Origin: Arthrobacter sp. QXT-31
GTDB taxonomy: Bacteria > Actinomycetota > Actinomycetes > Actinomycetales > Micrococcaceae
DNA: 64,000 nt
Direction of reading: 5' to 3'
Assembly: GCF_001969265.1 (NCBI RefSeq)
Contig: NZ_CP019304.1
Span: 682,001-746,000 of the forward strand
Below, piece by piece: positions 8,496 through 16,584 of this stretch. A program made the translations under genes and the position numbers. The notes under the pieces are model-generated. The model was not told the DNA's origin. It ran no database searches and saw nothing but the letters and a program-made list of their open reading frames with translations. Every line of letters begins with the position of its first letter. Position 1 is the stretch's first letter.

Positions 8496-10049
8496 TCAGG
8501 CTGCTTCGTGACCGTTACCGAAAGGAACCTCGGCAACCGGTCTTTCGGTCACGCCGTGGATTTCGGGCGTGCAGGGGTCGCCTTCGTCGGGTGGATCAAG
8601 GTGGTCAAGCATGGCCTGGATTCGTGGTGGCCAGTGGGGCGGTTCCCAGTCGGGTTGTTCGCTGCGGTAGTGTCGGCCGGCGGGTGAGGTCCAGCCTGGC
8701 GGGTCATTGGTGCTCGCGGCGGCGGGCGTCCAGCCGGAGTTGTGTTTAAGTCGGTGATGTTTCGGACAGGATTGGCCGAGATTGCTGATCCCGGTAGGTC
8801 CGCCGCGCGCCCAGGCCAGAAGGTGATCGGCGTCGTTGTCCAGCGAGTGGTTGTTGCAGGCCGGGAAAGTGCATTTGGCGTCCCGGAGCCGCAGCCATTG
8901 CCGCATCTGCTTGGTGAGCCGGTAACTGATGCGTCCGATCTCTAACGGTGCCCCGTCCCGCGGGTCGGTCAGCACCCGCAGGAACGAGGCGGCACCGTCG
9001 GCGACGAGTGCGCGGGCCATGGACGGCGGGATCGGCCCGTACCCGTCCAGCATGGCCGGCTCCTCGGTCAGGCCGAGCAGCGAAAACACCGGGACGGTAA
9101 CCAGGACCTGCGCCGCGGGCGAGGGCACGGCGCCGAATTCATCAGTGATTCCATCGATGGCGCTCCCCGTGTTTCCCTCGGCCTTGGGTCTACGGCCTGC
9201 TGTGAGGAGCCAGGTTGAGGTGACGTCGGCCCGGAGCTGGGTGAGGGTCCTGGCCTCGCCTGGTCCCTGCATGGCGCGGGCGGCGTCCGTGGTGCGGTTC
9301 CAGATCCCGACGGCCTGCGCTGCCGGGAGATAGGCCGAGAACCACGCCATCCCGTCACTGTCGGGGGTGTATTCGACCCGCCGGTCCGCTGAGCTGCGGG
9401 CGTGGCGTTTTTCGATGCTCCCCGGGTGGTGCCGCTCCCGCCAGGTGCAGACCTTCGCCCGGAACCGGCACGGGACAAGCTCACCGGCCGGGCAGCCCCG
9501 CGCGGGGTCCGGGGCATCCGGGTCCAGGAAATGCGCCTCCAGTTCTGCCGCGCCGGCGGGGTCGACGTTCTCGGTCTCGTCCACCATGATCCGGGCATGC
9601 CGCCAGGAAATGGCCCCGGCCTGCAGCGCCGCCATGGTCAGCGGCCGTCCCGCGGTCAGGATGTTGGCCTCGACCTGCAGGTTGCCGGCCGCGCGTTCGC
9701 TGATGGTCAGGACACCGGCCACCTCGGCGGTCACGGCCATATCCCGGACCATGCAATCCTGCGGGGACGCCGCTGGCGGGGTCATGGCCTTCTCAGTCCT
9801 GGCGTAGCCGGCGACGAGCTGCACCTTCAGGGCCGCGAGCCGGGCCTCCGTCCTGGCCAGCTCGGCCAGACCGTCCAGGTACGCGTCCGCCTGATCCCGC
9901 AAAGGATCAAGCCCGGGAACGGAGCTGCCGCGCGGCACCTCGTCTCCGTTCAAGGGGACGCTCCCCACAGCACGGTCAACAAAAACAGCCAGCGCAGAAA
10001 CGGAGGCGCCGATGGCCTCAACCGTCTCCACAGCTGCTTTGCTTTCCAT
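8496..10049 (-). CDS. DUF222 / HNH endonuclease (13E12 repeat family)
   Basis: 517-aa protein with an N-terminal DUF222 region (about residues 40-330) and a C-terminal HNH nuclease module. The HNH motif reads CTFPACNN, then NDADHLLAWARGG, then CPKHHRLKH, with paired cysteines that should bind zinc. This family is found in many copies in actinobacterial genomes (13E12 repeats in mycobacteria) and is thought to be a mobile or selfish nuclease gene, although its biology is poorly known. It stands alone, with no partner gene. The length is typical and the frame intact, so it may be functional. Confidence 0.88.
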   Translation of the reverse strand: MESKAAVETVEAIGASVSALAVFVDRAVGSVPLNGDEVPRGSSVPGLDPLRDQADAYLDGLAELARTEARLAALKVQLVAGYARTEKAMTPPAASPQDCMVRDMAVTAEVAGVLTISERAAGNLQVEANILTAGRPLTMAALQAGAISWRHARIMVDETENVDPAGAAELEAHFLDPDAPDPARGCPAGELVPCRFRAKVCTWRERHHPGSIEKRHARSSADRRVEYTPDSDGMAWFSAYLPAAQAVGIWNRTTDAARAMQGPGEARTLTQLRADVTSTWLLTAGRRPKAEGNTGSAIDGITDEFGAVPSPAAQVLVTVPVFSLLGLTEEPAMLDGYGPIPPSMARALVADGAASFLRVLTDPRDGAPLEIGRISYRLTKQMRQWLRLRDAKCTFPACNNHSLDNDADHLLAWARGGPTGISNLGQSCPKHHRLKHNSGWTPAAASTNDPPGWTSPAGRHYRSEQPDWEPPHWPPRIQAMLDHLDPPDEGDPCTPEIHGVTERPVAEVPFGNGHEAA

Positions 10050-10137
10050 ACCCGAAGCATCCCATCAGCCACTGACATTTTTACCGGCCAAGAGCTGGAC
10101 AAGAGAAAAGCAGGTGCTGGAGACCCGGGAAATGCGA

Positions 10138-10178
10138 CAGCCCGCGGCCCGCAGCCTGTGGCTGCGGGACGCGGGCTG
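10138..10178. terminator. GC-rich hairpin downstream of mmsA
   Basis: Arms 10138-10155 and 10161-10178 pair over 18 bp with one mismatch around a 5-nt loop. There is no clear T run on the minus strand after the stem, so it is either a non-canonical terminator or an RNA-stabilising hairpin. Just beside it, AAACTCGAGTTT (10206-10217) and two further CGAGTTT copies lie directly at the stop codon of mmsA and could form a second small hairpin. Confidence 0.5.
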
Positions 10179-10239
10179 AGGCGCAGGCCGGCCGTGACCG
10201 GGCCCAAACTCGAGTTTTGGTGTAAACCGAGTTTCGAGT

Positions 10240-11724
10240 TTAGTCGATCTGCGGGAAGCCGAGGTCGATCACCGAGGTGGACGGGTCCGGCCACCGAGTG
10301 GTGACCACCTTGCCGCGGGTGTAGAACTTGATGCTGTCCGGGCCGTACATGTGGGTGTCGCCGAACAGCGAGTTCTTCCAGCCGCCAAACGAGAACGTGC
10401 CAACCGGAACGGGGATGGGGACGTTGACGCCCACCATGCCGGCCTCGACGTCGAACTCGAACTGCCGTGCCGCCCCGCCGTCGCGGGTGAAGATGGCTGT
10501 GCCGTTGCCGAACTCGTTCTCGTTGACCAGCCGGACGGCGTCGCTGTACGTATCGACGCGCACTACCGACAGGACCGGGCCGAAGATCTCGTCGTCGTAC
10601 ACCTTCATCCCGGGCTTCACGTGGTCCACCAGGCTGACCCCGATGAAGAAGCCGTTGGAATCGAACTGCTGCGAGCGCCCGTCGACGACCACCGTGGCAC
10701 CTTCGTTTTCCGCTCCCGCCACGTAGGAGGCCACGCGGTCCCGGTGCTCCGCGGTGATCAGCGGGCCCATCTGGGAGGTTGGGTCCGTTCCCGGACCAAT
10801 CTTGAGGCCGGCCATGCGGCTGGAAATTGCCTTGACCAGGTCGTCCGCAATGTTGCCCACCGCCACGAGGACGCTGACGGCCATGCAGCGCTCTCCCGCC
10901 GAACCGTAGGCGGCGGAAACCGCAGCGTCGGCAGCCATGTCCAGGTCGGCGTCGGGCAGCACCACCATGTGGTTCTTGGCGCCGCCCAGGGCCTGGACCC
11001 GCTTGCCGTGTTCGGCTGCCCGCTTGTAGATGGACTGCGCAATCGGCGTGGAGCCGACGAAGCTCACCGCTTTGACGTGGGGGTGCTCGAGCAGGACGTC
11101 AACAGCTTCCTTGTCCCCCTGGACCACGTTCAGCACGCCGGCGGGCAGGCCCGCTTCGGCAAAGGCCTCGGCAATGAAGATGGCCGCCGAGGGGTCCTTC
11201 TCGCTGGGCTTCAGCAGCACGGTGTTGCCGCAGGCAAGGGCGCTGCCCACCATCCACAGCGGCACCATGGCCGGGAAGTTGAACGGGGTGATGCAGGCGA
11301 CGACGCCCACCGGCTGGCGCACGGAGTGCACGTCGATGCCGCTGGAGACCTGCTCGGAGCGTTCACCCTTGAGCATGTGGGACAGGCCGGTGGCGAAGTC
11401 GATGTTCTCCAGGCCGCGGGAGATTTCACCCTCGGCGTCGGAAAGGACCTTGCCGTGCTCGCTGGTGAGAATCGCCGCGAGCTCAGGCTTGCGCTGGTTC
11501 AGGATTTCGCGGACGCGGAAGAAGATGTTGGTGCGCTTGGCCAGGCTGGTGGCGCGCCACGCGGGCAGTGCAGCACGGGCGGCCGCGATGGCTTCCTCCG
11601 TCCGGACTGCCGAGGCAAGCGCCACCTGCTTCTCCTGTTCGCCGGTGGCGGGGTTGAAGACGGGGCCGAAGCGCTCGGCGTCGCTGACGCGGCTGCCGTT
11701 GATGAAGTGCGGAATGGTCTGCAA
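10240..11724 (-). CDS. mmsA: methylmalonate-semialdehyde dehydrogenase (CoA-acylating)
   Basis: Oxidises methylmalonate semialdehyde or malonate semialdehyde with NAD and CoA to propionyl-CoA or acetyl-CoA, in valine, pyrimidine or inositol catabolism. It is 494 aa, the usual size. The aldehyde dehydrogenase fold is shown by TPFNFPAMVP, the nucleotide strand FVGSTPIAQSIY and catalytic Cys280 in GSAGERCMAVSV. The GGAKNH motif lacks the usual general-base Glu, a hallmark of this CoA-acylating family. The start codon is TTG (11724). It lies 49 nt behind mmsB, in the same operon. Confidence 0.93.
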   Translation of the reverse strand: MQTIPHFINGSRVSDAERFGPVFNPATGEQEKQVALASAVRTEEAIAAARAALPAWRATSLAKRTNIFFRVREILNQRKPELAAILTSEHGKVLSDAEGEISRGLENIDFATGLSHMLKGERSEQVSSGIDVHSVRQPVGVVACITPFNFPAMVPLWMVGSALACGNTVLLKPSEKDPSAAIFIAEAFAEAGLPAGVLNVVQGDKEAVDVLLEHPHVKAVSFVGSTPIAQSIYKRAAEHGKRVQALGGAKNHMVVLPDADLDMAADAAVSAAYGSAGERCMAVSVLVAVGNIADDLVKAISSRMAGLKIGPGTDPTSQMGPLITAEHRDRVASYVAGAENEGATVVVDGRSQQFDSNGFFIGVSLVDHVKPGMKVYDDEIFGPVLSVVRVDTYSDAVRLVNENEFGNGTAIFTRDGGAARQFEFDVEAGMVGVNVPIPVPVGTFSFGGWKNSLFGDTHMYGPDSIKFYTRGKVVTTRWPDPSTSVIDLGFPQID

Positions 11725-11773
11725 GGGAAGTCTCTTTTCGTGCTCGGTGTGGGAAGGCAGGGAGGGCGGCGGG

Positions 11774-12676
11774 CTACTTGGCGCTGTCCAGCGAACCGTC
11801 GACGAGTTTGATGATCATGGAGCAGTCCTTGCCCGACTCACCGGCGTCGATGAGCTGCTGGAAGAGCTGCTGGACATGCCTGCCGATCTCCAGCGGCGTG
11901 CCGGTGTCCTCGGCGGCGCTGATGGCCAGTCCGATGTCCTTGTTGGCGAGTTCCGTGGTGAAGGTAGGGGCAAAGTCGTTGTTCGAGGCCGCCGTGGGAA
12001 CGACGCCGGGCACGGGGTACCAGGTCCGCAGCGCCCACGAGTCCCCGGAGGACACCGAGGCGATGTCCCAGAAGACCTGCTTGTCCAGGCCCAGGCGGTC
12101 TGCCAGGACGGCACCCTCGGCGGTGGAGGCGAGGTTGATCAGGAGCATCAGATTGTTGCAGATTTTGGCTGCCTGGCCGGTAGTAGCGCCGCCGGTGGGA
12201 ATGACGTTGGAGGCCATTGGCTCGATGTAGCGGCTGGCGTCCGCCACGGCGCCCGCTTCCCCGCCGACCATGAACGTAAGGGTTCCGGCCTTGGCGCCGC
12301 TCATGCCGCCCGAGACCGGGGCGTCGACAAAGCGGAAGCCGGCGGCAGCAGCGGCGTCGTGCAGTTCCCTGGCGGTGGCGATATCGATGGTGGAGGAATC
12401 CACGAGGAGGGTTGCAGTGTCCGCATGTGCGAGGACACCGTCCTCACCGAGGTACACCGCGCGGGCGTGTTCGCCCTTGGGCAGCATGGTGAAGACGGCG
12501 TCTGCGCCGTCCACGGCCTCGGCGATGCTGGCAACAGGCTTGACGCCGGCTTCCTCGGCCGCGGCAAGCGCGGCGGGGTTGAGGTCAAAACCGCGGACGT
12601 CGTGCCCGGCCTTTGCCAGGTTCGCGGACATGGAACCGCCCATGTTTCCGAGGCCGATCCAACCGATTACTGCCAT
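11774..12676 (-). CDS. mmsB: 3-hydroxyisobutyrate dehydrogenase
   Basis: NAD-dependent oxidation of 3-hydroxyisobutyrate to methylmalonate semialdehyde, the step before mmsA in valine breakdown. It is 300 aa. The N-terminal Rossmann motif is GLGNMG (8-13), the substrate-binding segment DAPVSGGMSGAKAG starts at residue 118, and catalytic Lys171 lies in GQAAKICNN. The ATG has GGAGC 8 nt upstream. It is the first gene of the minus-strand pair and is divergent from a LysR-type regulator that probably controls it. Confidence 0.93.
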   Translation of the reverse strand: MAVIGWIGLGNMGGSMSANLAKAGHDVRGFDLNPAALAAAEEAGVKPVASIAEAVDGADAVFTMLPKGEHARAVYLGEDGVLAHADTATLLVDSSTIDIATARELHDAAAAAGFRFVDAPVSGGMSGAKAGTLTFMVGGEAGAVADASRYIEPMASNVIPTGGATTGQAAKICNNLMLLINLASTAEGAVLADRLGLDKQVFWDIASVSSGDSWALRTWYPVPGVVPTAASNNDFAPTFTTELANKDIGLAISAAEDTGTPLEIGRHVQQLFQQLIDAGESGKDCSMIIKLVDGSLDSAK

Positions 12677-12781
12677 GTCATAAGCTCCTTTGCTTCAAAT
12701 CCGGCCGTCACGCCGGGAGGTCTGTGTCTACGATCACACCCTGCTAGAGTGCAATCAAGGGGAAAAATTACAGACGGCATG

Positions 12782-12793
12782 TGCATCAATGCA
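12782..12793. promoter_or_regulatory. palindrome TGCAT-CA-ATGCA in the mmsB/lysR intergenic region
   Basis: Perfect palindromic arms spaced by 2 nt (extended by one pair to GTGCAT/ATGCAC at 12781-12794) lie 22 nt upstream of the GTG start of the LysR-type gene and about 105 nt upstream of mmsB. An almost identical site is found at 16540-16551 before the symporter gene. This is a candidate binding site for the LysR-type protein. Confidence 0.6.
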
Positions 12794-12814
12794 CATAAAG
12801 TGAAAGGCTTACCC

Positions 12815-13723
12815 GTGGACACGAGGCGGCTTCCGAGTCCGGACGACCTGCTGATTCTGCTCACAGTCGCACGCCTGGGACGGTTCAACGCTGTGGCGGA
12901 AGCGCTCGGCACAACCCACACCACCATCTCCCGCCGCATCCTGGCACTGGACAAGCAGCTTGGCGGGCGCACCCTGGAACGCAGCCCGCAGGGCTGGGAG
13001 CTGACGCAGCTGGGAGCCTCTGCCGTGGAGGCGGCTGAAGCTATCGAGAACACCCTTGGATCGCTCTCCGGCCTGATCAGCCAGGACCAGAGCGCCCTGT
13101 CCGGCCTGGTGCGGGTAGCGACGACGGACGGCGTGGGAGCGGTGTTCGTCACCCCTGCCCTGGTCCGGCTGCAGCAACAGAACCCGCAGCTGAACATCGA
13201 GATGCTGAGCGCCACACGCAAGGTCAGCCAGAACAGATCCGGCGTTGACCTGGAAATTGTGGTGGGCAGGACCGACGTCAGCAACGCGCAGACGATCTTC
13301 CTCAGCAACTACTACCTGCGCTTATACGTCAGCCGCGGCTATGCCGCTGAGCATGGTCTGCCGGAAAAGCTCGACGACGTCGGGCAGCACGGCTTTGTCT
13401 CTTACGTTGAGTCCGCGCTCCAGGTGGAAGAGCTGGGGCACCGCTGGTCCTCGCAGCTGCCCATGCCCAAATCAAGCTTCCAGGCCACCAGCGTGTTCGC
13501 CCAGGTGGAGGCAGTCCGGCAGGGCGCAGGCATCGGACTGCTGCCGAACTTCATGGTGGCGGGGCAGGCGGACTTCGTACCGGTGCTGGCCGGGGACTTC
13601 CAGCGCCAGGTTCCCATCTGGGCGGTGGCACGCCCCGAAGCCCTGCGATCCGGCCCTGTTCAGGCCGTCATCGCAGGGCTCAAGGACGAAGTGAAGCAGC
13701 ACCAGGATCTGCTTGCGGCCTGA
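12815..13723 (+). CDS. LysR-family transcriptional regulator
   Basis: 302-aa LysR-type regulator, divergent from mmsB, so it probably controls valine/3-hydroxyisobutyrate catabolism. The N-terminal helix-turn-helix is LLTVARLGRFNAVAEALG followed by TTHTTISRRILALDKQLG. The effector domain follows from about residue 90, with the GIGLLPNFM segment near the C-terminus. I chose the GTG at 12815 because AAAGG lies 7 nt upstream. The in-frame ATG at 12779 would place coding sequence over the palindrome and lacks a ribosome site. Confidence 0.88.
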   Translation: MDTRRLPSPDDLLILLTVARLGRFNAVAEALGTTHTTISRRILALDKQLGGRTLERSPQGWELTQLGASAVEAAEAIENTLGSLSGLISQDQSALSGLVRVATTDGVGAVFVTPALVRLQQQNPQLNIEMLSATRKVSQNRSGVDLEIVVGRTDVSNAQTIFLSNYYLRLYVSRGYAAEHGLPEKLDDVGQHGFVSYVESALQVEELGHRWSSQLPMPKSSFQATSVFAQVEAVRQGAGIGLLPNFMVAGQADFVPVLAGDFQRQVPIWAVARPEALRSGPVQAVIAGLKDEVKQHQDLLAA

Positions 13724-13749
13724 ATTCCGCCGCAGTCCGGCTCTGGCCC

Positions 13750-14868
13750 TCAGGCCTGGAAGAGCCGCCGCACGACCTGCCCGGCGGCCAAGGCATCGAG
13801 GCCCTCGTTGATCTCAGCCAGCGGCCGCGAGTCGGTGTGCAGCAGTTCCACCGGCAGCTTGCCCTCCCGCCAGTAGCCGAGATAGAGCGGGATGTCCCGC
13901 CCGGGGACGGCATCGCCCATGTAGGACCCGAGCAGGCGCTTGCCGGCACCTGCGAATTGCAGGGCGGGCACCGTCAGCTCGGCGGACGGGTGGGGCAGGC
14001 CGACCGAGACTACTGCCCCTCCGCGCGTCACGTGTTCAAGGCAGGAGGCAATCACCCTCGCTGACCCCACCGCCTCAACGGCCGTGTCCACGCCGTCGCC
14101 CGTTGCCTCCGCGATCAGGCGGGCAGCGTCCTCGGGCGTGCCAACGGCGGTGGCGCCGCATTTCAGCGCGAGTCCGTGCTTGCCCGTATTGGGGTCGATG
14201 GCAATCACGGATGAGGCGCCGGCGAGTGCCGCCGCCATGACTGCGGACAGCCCAACGGCACCGAGCCCGAAGACGGCCACCGACTGCCCGGCCGTGACGG
14301 CGGCCGTGTTCAGCACGGCGCCCATGCCGGTGAGCACGGCGCAACCGAACATCGCCGCGACGGTGTCCGGGACGTCGTCGTCAATCACCACCACAGACTC
14401 CCGCGCTACCACAGCGTAGTCAGCGAAGGCCGAGACGCCCAGGTGGTGGTTGATCCGCTCCCCCGCCGGTGTCCGCAGCAGCGCCTCGCCGTGCAGCAGG
14501 TCTCCTGAACCGTTGACTTCCGCTGCCCGGTGGCAGAGGGCCGGCCGCCCGGCTTTGCATGCCCGGCAGTCCCCGCAGCTGGGGACGAAGACCAGGACGA
14601 CGTGGTCGCCGACAGAGACGCCCTCGACGCCCTCCCCAACAGCCTCAACCCGCCCGACGGCCTCGTGCCCAAGCGCCATGGGAAGGGGCCTGACACGGGA
14701 ACCGTCCACCACTGAGAGATCCGAGTGGCACAGGCTGGAGTAGGTGATGGCGATGCCCAGCTCTCCGGCGCGGGGTTCCGGCCGGTCCAACTCCTCGATC
14801 CGGAGCGCCTGAGCTTCGGCGTAGCCGGTTCCGGAAGGAACGGTGGAATAAAGAACGGCTGCTTTCAT
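13750..14868 (-). CDS. zinc-dependent alcohol dehydrogenase (MDR family)
   Basis: 372-aa medium-chain dehydrogenase. Catalytic zinc ligands are Cys47 and His68-Glu69 (GHEAVG); structural zinc cysteines are 98, 101, 104 and 112. The nucleotide fold is VFGLGAVGLSAVMAA. The segment GCAVLTGMGAVLNTA resembles class III (formaldehyde/mycothiol-type) and related alcohol dehydrogenases, but substrate cannot be assigned. The start at 14868 has AGGA 7 nt upstream. It lies behind the MHS symporter gene with a hairpin between them, and may oxidise the alcohol that the symporter imports (inference). Confidence 0.82.
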   Translation of the reverse strand: MKAAVLYSTVPSGTGYAEAQALRIEELDRPEPRAGELGIAITYSSLCHSDLSVVDGSRVRPLPMALGHEAVGRVEAVGEGVEGVSVGDHVVLVFVPSCGDCRACKAGRPALCHRAAEVNGSGDLLHGEALLRTPAGERINHHLGVSAFADYAVVARESVVVIDDDVPDTVAAMFGCAVLTGMGAVLNTAAVTAGQSVAVFGLGAVGLSAVMAAALAGASSVIAIDPNTGKHGLALKCGATAVGTPEDAARLIAEATGDGVDTAVEAVGSARVIASCLEHVTRGGAVVSVGLPHPSAELTVPALQFAGAGKRLLGSYMGDAVPGRDIPLYLGYWREGKLPVELLHTDSRPLAEINEGLDALAAGQVVRRLFQA

Positions 14869-14904
14869 GGGAAATCCTGACTTCATCTGATTGCTAACGC
14901 CCAA

Positions 14905-14938
14905 CTGCCCGGGCCTGCATGGTGGCGGGCCCGGGCAG
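14905..14938 (-). terminator. hairpin between symporter and dehydrogenase genes
   Basis: An 11-bp perfect GC-rich inverted repeat (14905-14915 and 14928-14938) around a 12-nt loop, downstream of the symporter gene on the minus strand. No T run follows, so termination may be partial. Confidence 0.5.
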
Positions 14939-15013
14939 CTGGTCGGCGGTTGTGCCACGGAAGGTGCCGGCGCCTGGGTTGTGGCGCCCCTTCCGGTTCG
15001 GCTTGCCTGGCGG

Positions 15014-16396
15014 CTACTTCTTGGCGGCCGCCAGAAGGTCGGCAGTGCCCTTGGCGTCTGCGGCGTCCACGTCGCGGAGCGAGATGCCCCGTGTTTCCTT
15101 GAGGAAGAACACGGCTACTGCGGTCACGATGCAGGCGCCGAGCAGATACAGGGCCACCGGAGTGGAGGAGTTGAAGCTGCTCAGAAGTGATGTGGCGATG
15201 ATCGGCGCCATGGAACCGGCAACAATGGAGGTCACCTGGTAGCCCAGGGAAACGCCGGAGTAGCGCATCCGGGTGGGGAACATCTCCGCCATGATCGACG
15301 GCTGCCCCGCGTACATGAGTGCGTGGAACAGCAGGCCGATGGTGATGGCAGCCAGAATAACGATGTCGTTGGCGGTGTCCATCATGGGGAAGGCGAAGAA
15401 GCCCCAGGTTCCGCCGAGGACGGCGCCCACCATGTAGACCGGACGCCGGCCGAAGCTGTCGGAGAGCTTGCCAACAAGCGGGACGGCGCAGAAGTGGATG
15501 AAGTGCGCCACCAGCAGCAGCAGGAGGATCCGTGAGGTGTCCGTCTGGACTACGACCTTCAGGTACGTGATGGAGAAGGTCACCACCAGGTAGTACAGGA
15601 TGTTCTCGGCAAAGCGCAGGCCCATGGCGGTGAAGACACCGCGCGGGTAGCGGCGGAAAACTTCAGCGACGCCGTAGCCCTTGTGCTCGACCGTGACTTC
15701 CTTGCGGGCCTCGATGAAGATCGGGGCGTCCTGGACCTTGGTGCGGATGTAGTAGCCAATGATGACGATCACGGCAGACAGCCAGAAGGCGACGCGCCAA
15801 CCCCAGCCAAGGAACGCTTCCTGCGAGAGGGTGGAGGAAAGGGTGAACAGCACGCCGGTGGCCAGGAGGTTGCCCATGGGAACGGCGGACTGCGGCCAGC
15901 TGGACCAGAATCCGCGGGACTTGTTGGGGCTGTGCTCGGCAACGAGCAGCACGGCGCCGCCCCACTCACCGCCCACGGCGAAGCCCTGGACGAAGCGCAG
16001 GAACACCAGCAGAGCCGGGGCCCAGTAGCCGATCTGCGCGAAGGTAGGCAGGCAGCCCATGAGGAAGGTGGAAACACCCACCAGGATGATGCTCAGCTGC
16101 AGCAGCTGCTTGCGGCCGAACTTGTCCCCGAAGTGGCCGAAGACGATGCCGCCAATGGGGCGGGCAACGAACCCGACCGCATAGGTCACAAAGGCGGCGA
16201 TGATGCCGTCCAGTTCCGTCCCCGAATTGGGGAAGAACATCTTGCCGAACACCAAAGTTGCTGCCGAGGCATAGAGGAAAAACTCATACCATTCGACCAC
16301 CGTGCCGGCCATTGAGGCCGTGACAACTTTTCTCAGGCCCGAGGCCTTAACGTCGGTTTCCTCTGCACGCCTTGCGGCGGAGTGATCCGTACTCAT
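15014..16396 (-). CDS. MFS transporter, metabolite:H+ symporter (MHS) family
   Basis: 460-aa inner-membrane carrier with about twelve transmembrane helices, related to ShiA/ProP-type metabolite:proton symporters. Family marks are the first-helix segment GTVVEWYEFFLYASAA, the loop GHFGDKFGRKQLL between helices 2 and 3, and RFVQGFAVGGEWGGA. The substrate is probably a small organic acid or betaine-like compound; it cannot be fixed from sequence. The upstream region carries a copy of the TGCAT-N2-ATGCA palindrome also found near mmsB, so it may belong to the same regulon and import a substrate for that pathway. Confidence 0.87.
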   Translation of the reverse strand: MSTDHSAARRAEETDVKASGLRKVVTASMAGTVVEWYEFFLYASAATLVFGKMFFPNSGTELDGIIAAFVTYAVGFVARPIGGIVFGHFGDKFGRKQLLQLSIILVGVSTFLMGCLPTFAQIGYWAPALLVFLRFVQGFAVGGEWGGAVLLVAEHSPNKSRGFWSSWPQSAVPMGNLLATGVLFTLSSTLSQEAFLGWGWRVAFWLSAVIVIIGYYIRTKVQDAPIFIEARKEVTVEHKGYGVAEVFRRYPRGVFTAMGLRFAENILYYLVVTFSITYLKVVVQTDTSRILLLLLVAHFIHFCAVPLVGKLSDSFGRRPVYMVGAVLGGTWGFFAFPMMDTANDIVILAAITIGLLFHALMYAGQPSIMAEMFPTRMRYSGVSLGYQVTSIVAGSMAPIIATSLLSSFNSSTPVALYLLGACIVTAVAVFFLKETRGISLRDVDAADAKGTADLLAAAKK

Positions 16397-16539
16397 ATGT
16401 AAACTCCTTCGGCGTCTTCATCGACACCACTGGGACCGTCTTTGGCGAACGTGTGTGAGGTACACCACGAAACGCCGGTTCACACGAGTATGGTCTGCCA
16501 TTGCCTGCAAGCTCAACGACAAAAAGTGCAGAACGCATC

Positions 16540-16551
16540 TGCATAAATGCA
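16540..16551. promoter_or_regulatory. palindrome TGCAT-AA-ATGCA upstream of the MHS symporter gene
   Basis: Same arms and spacing as the site at 12782, and the right flank also matches (ATGCACA then AAAG-like). It lies 143 nt upstream of the symporter start, in the 188-nt gap after metX. A further half-site GTGCAG is at 16526-16531. This is a candidate operator for the LysR-type protein at 12.8 kb. Confidence 0.55.
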
Positions 16552-16584
16552 CAAAGCAGCCCGTGGGCTACTTGTCAGTACGGC

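Noticed and set aside
8496..10049. Insertion sequence or homing endonuclease interrupting a gene
   Set aside because: The DUF222/HNH gene is free-standing, with no flanking terminal repeats, target duplication or split host gene visible.
10351..11811. 486-codon plus-strand frame opposite mmsA
   Set aside because: Antisense to a clearly assigned dehydrogenase; composition is typical of a shadow frame.
11030..12814. Long plus-strand frame running into the LysR-type gene (897 codons in total)
   Set aside because: The upstream 595 codons are antisense to mmsA and mmsB and have no domain; only the part from 12815 is a real LysR-type protein with a ribosome site.
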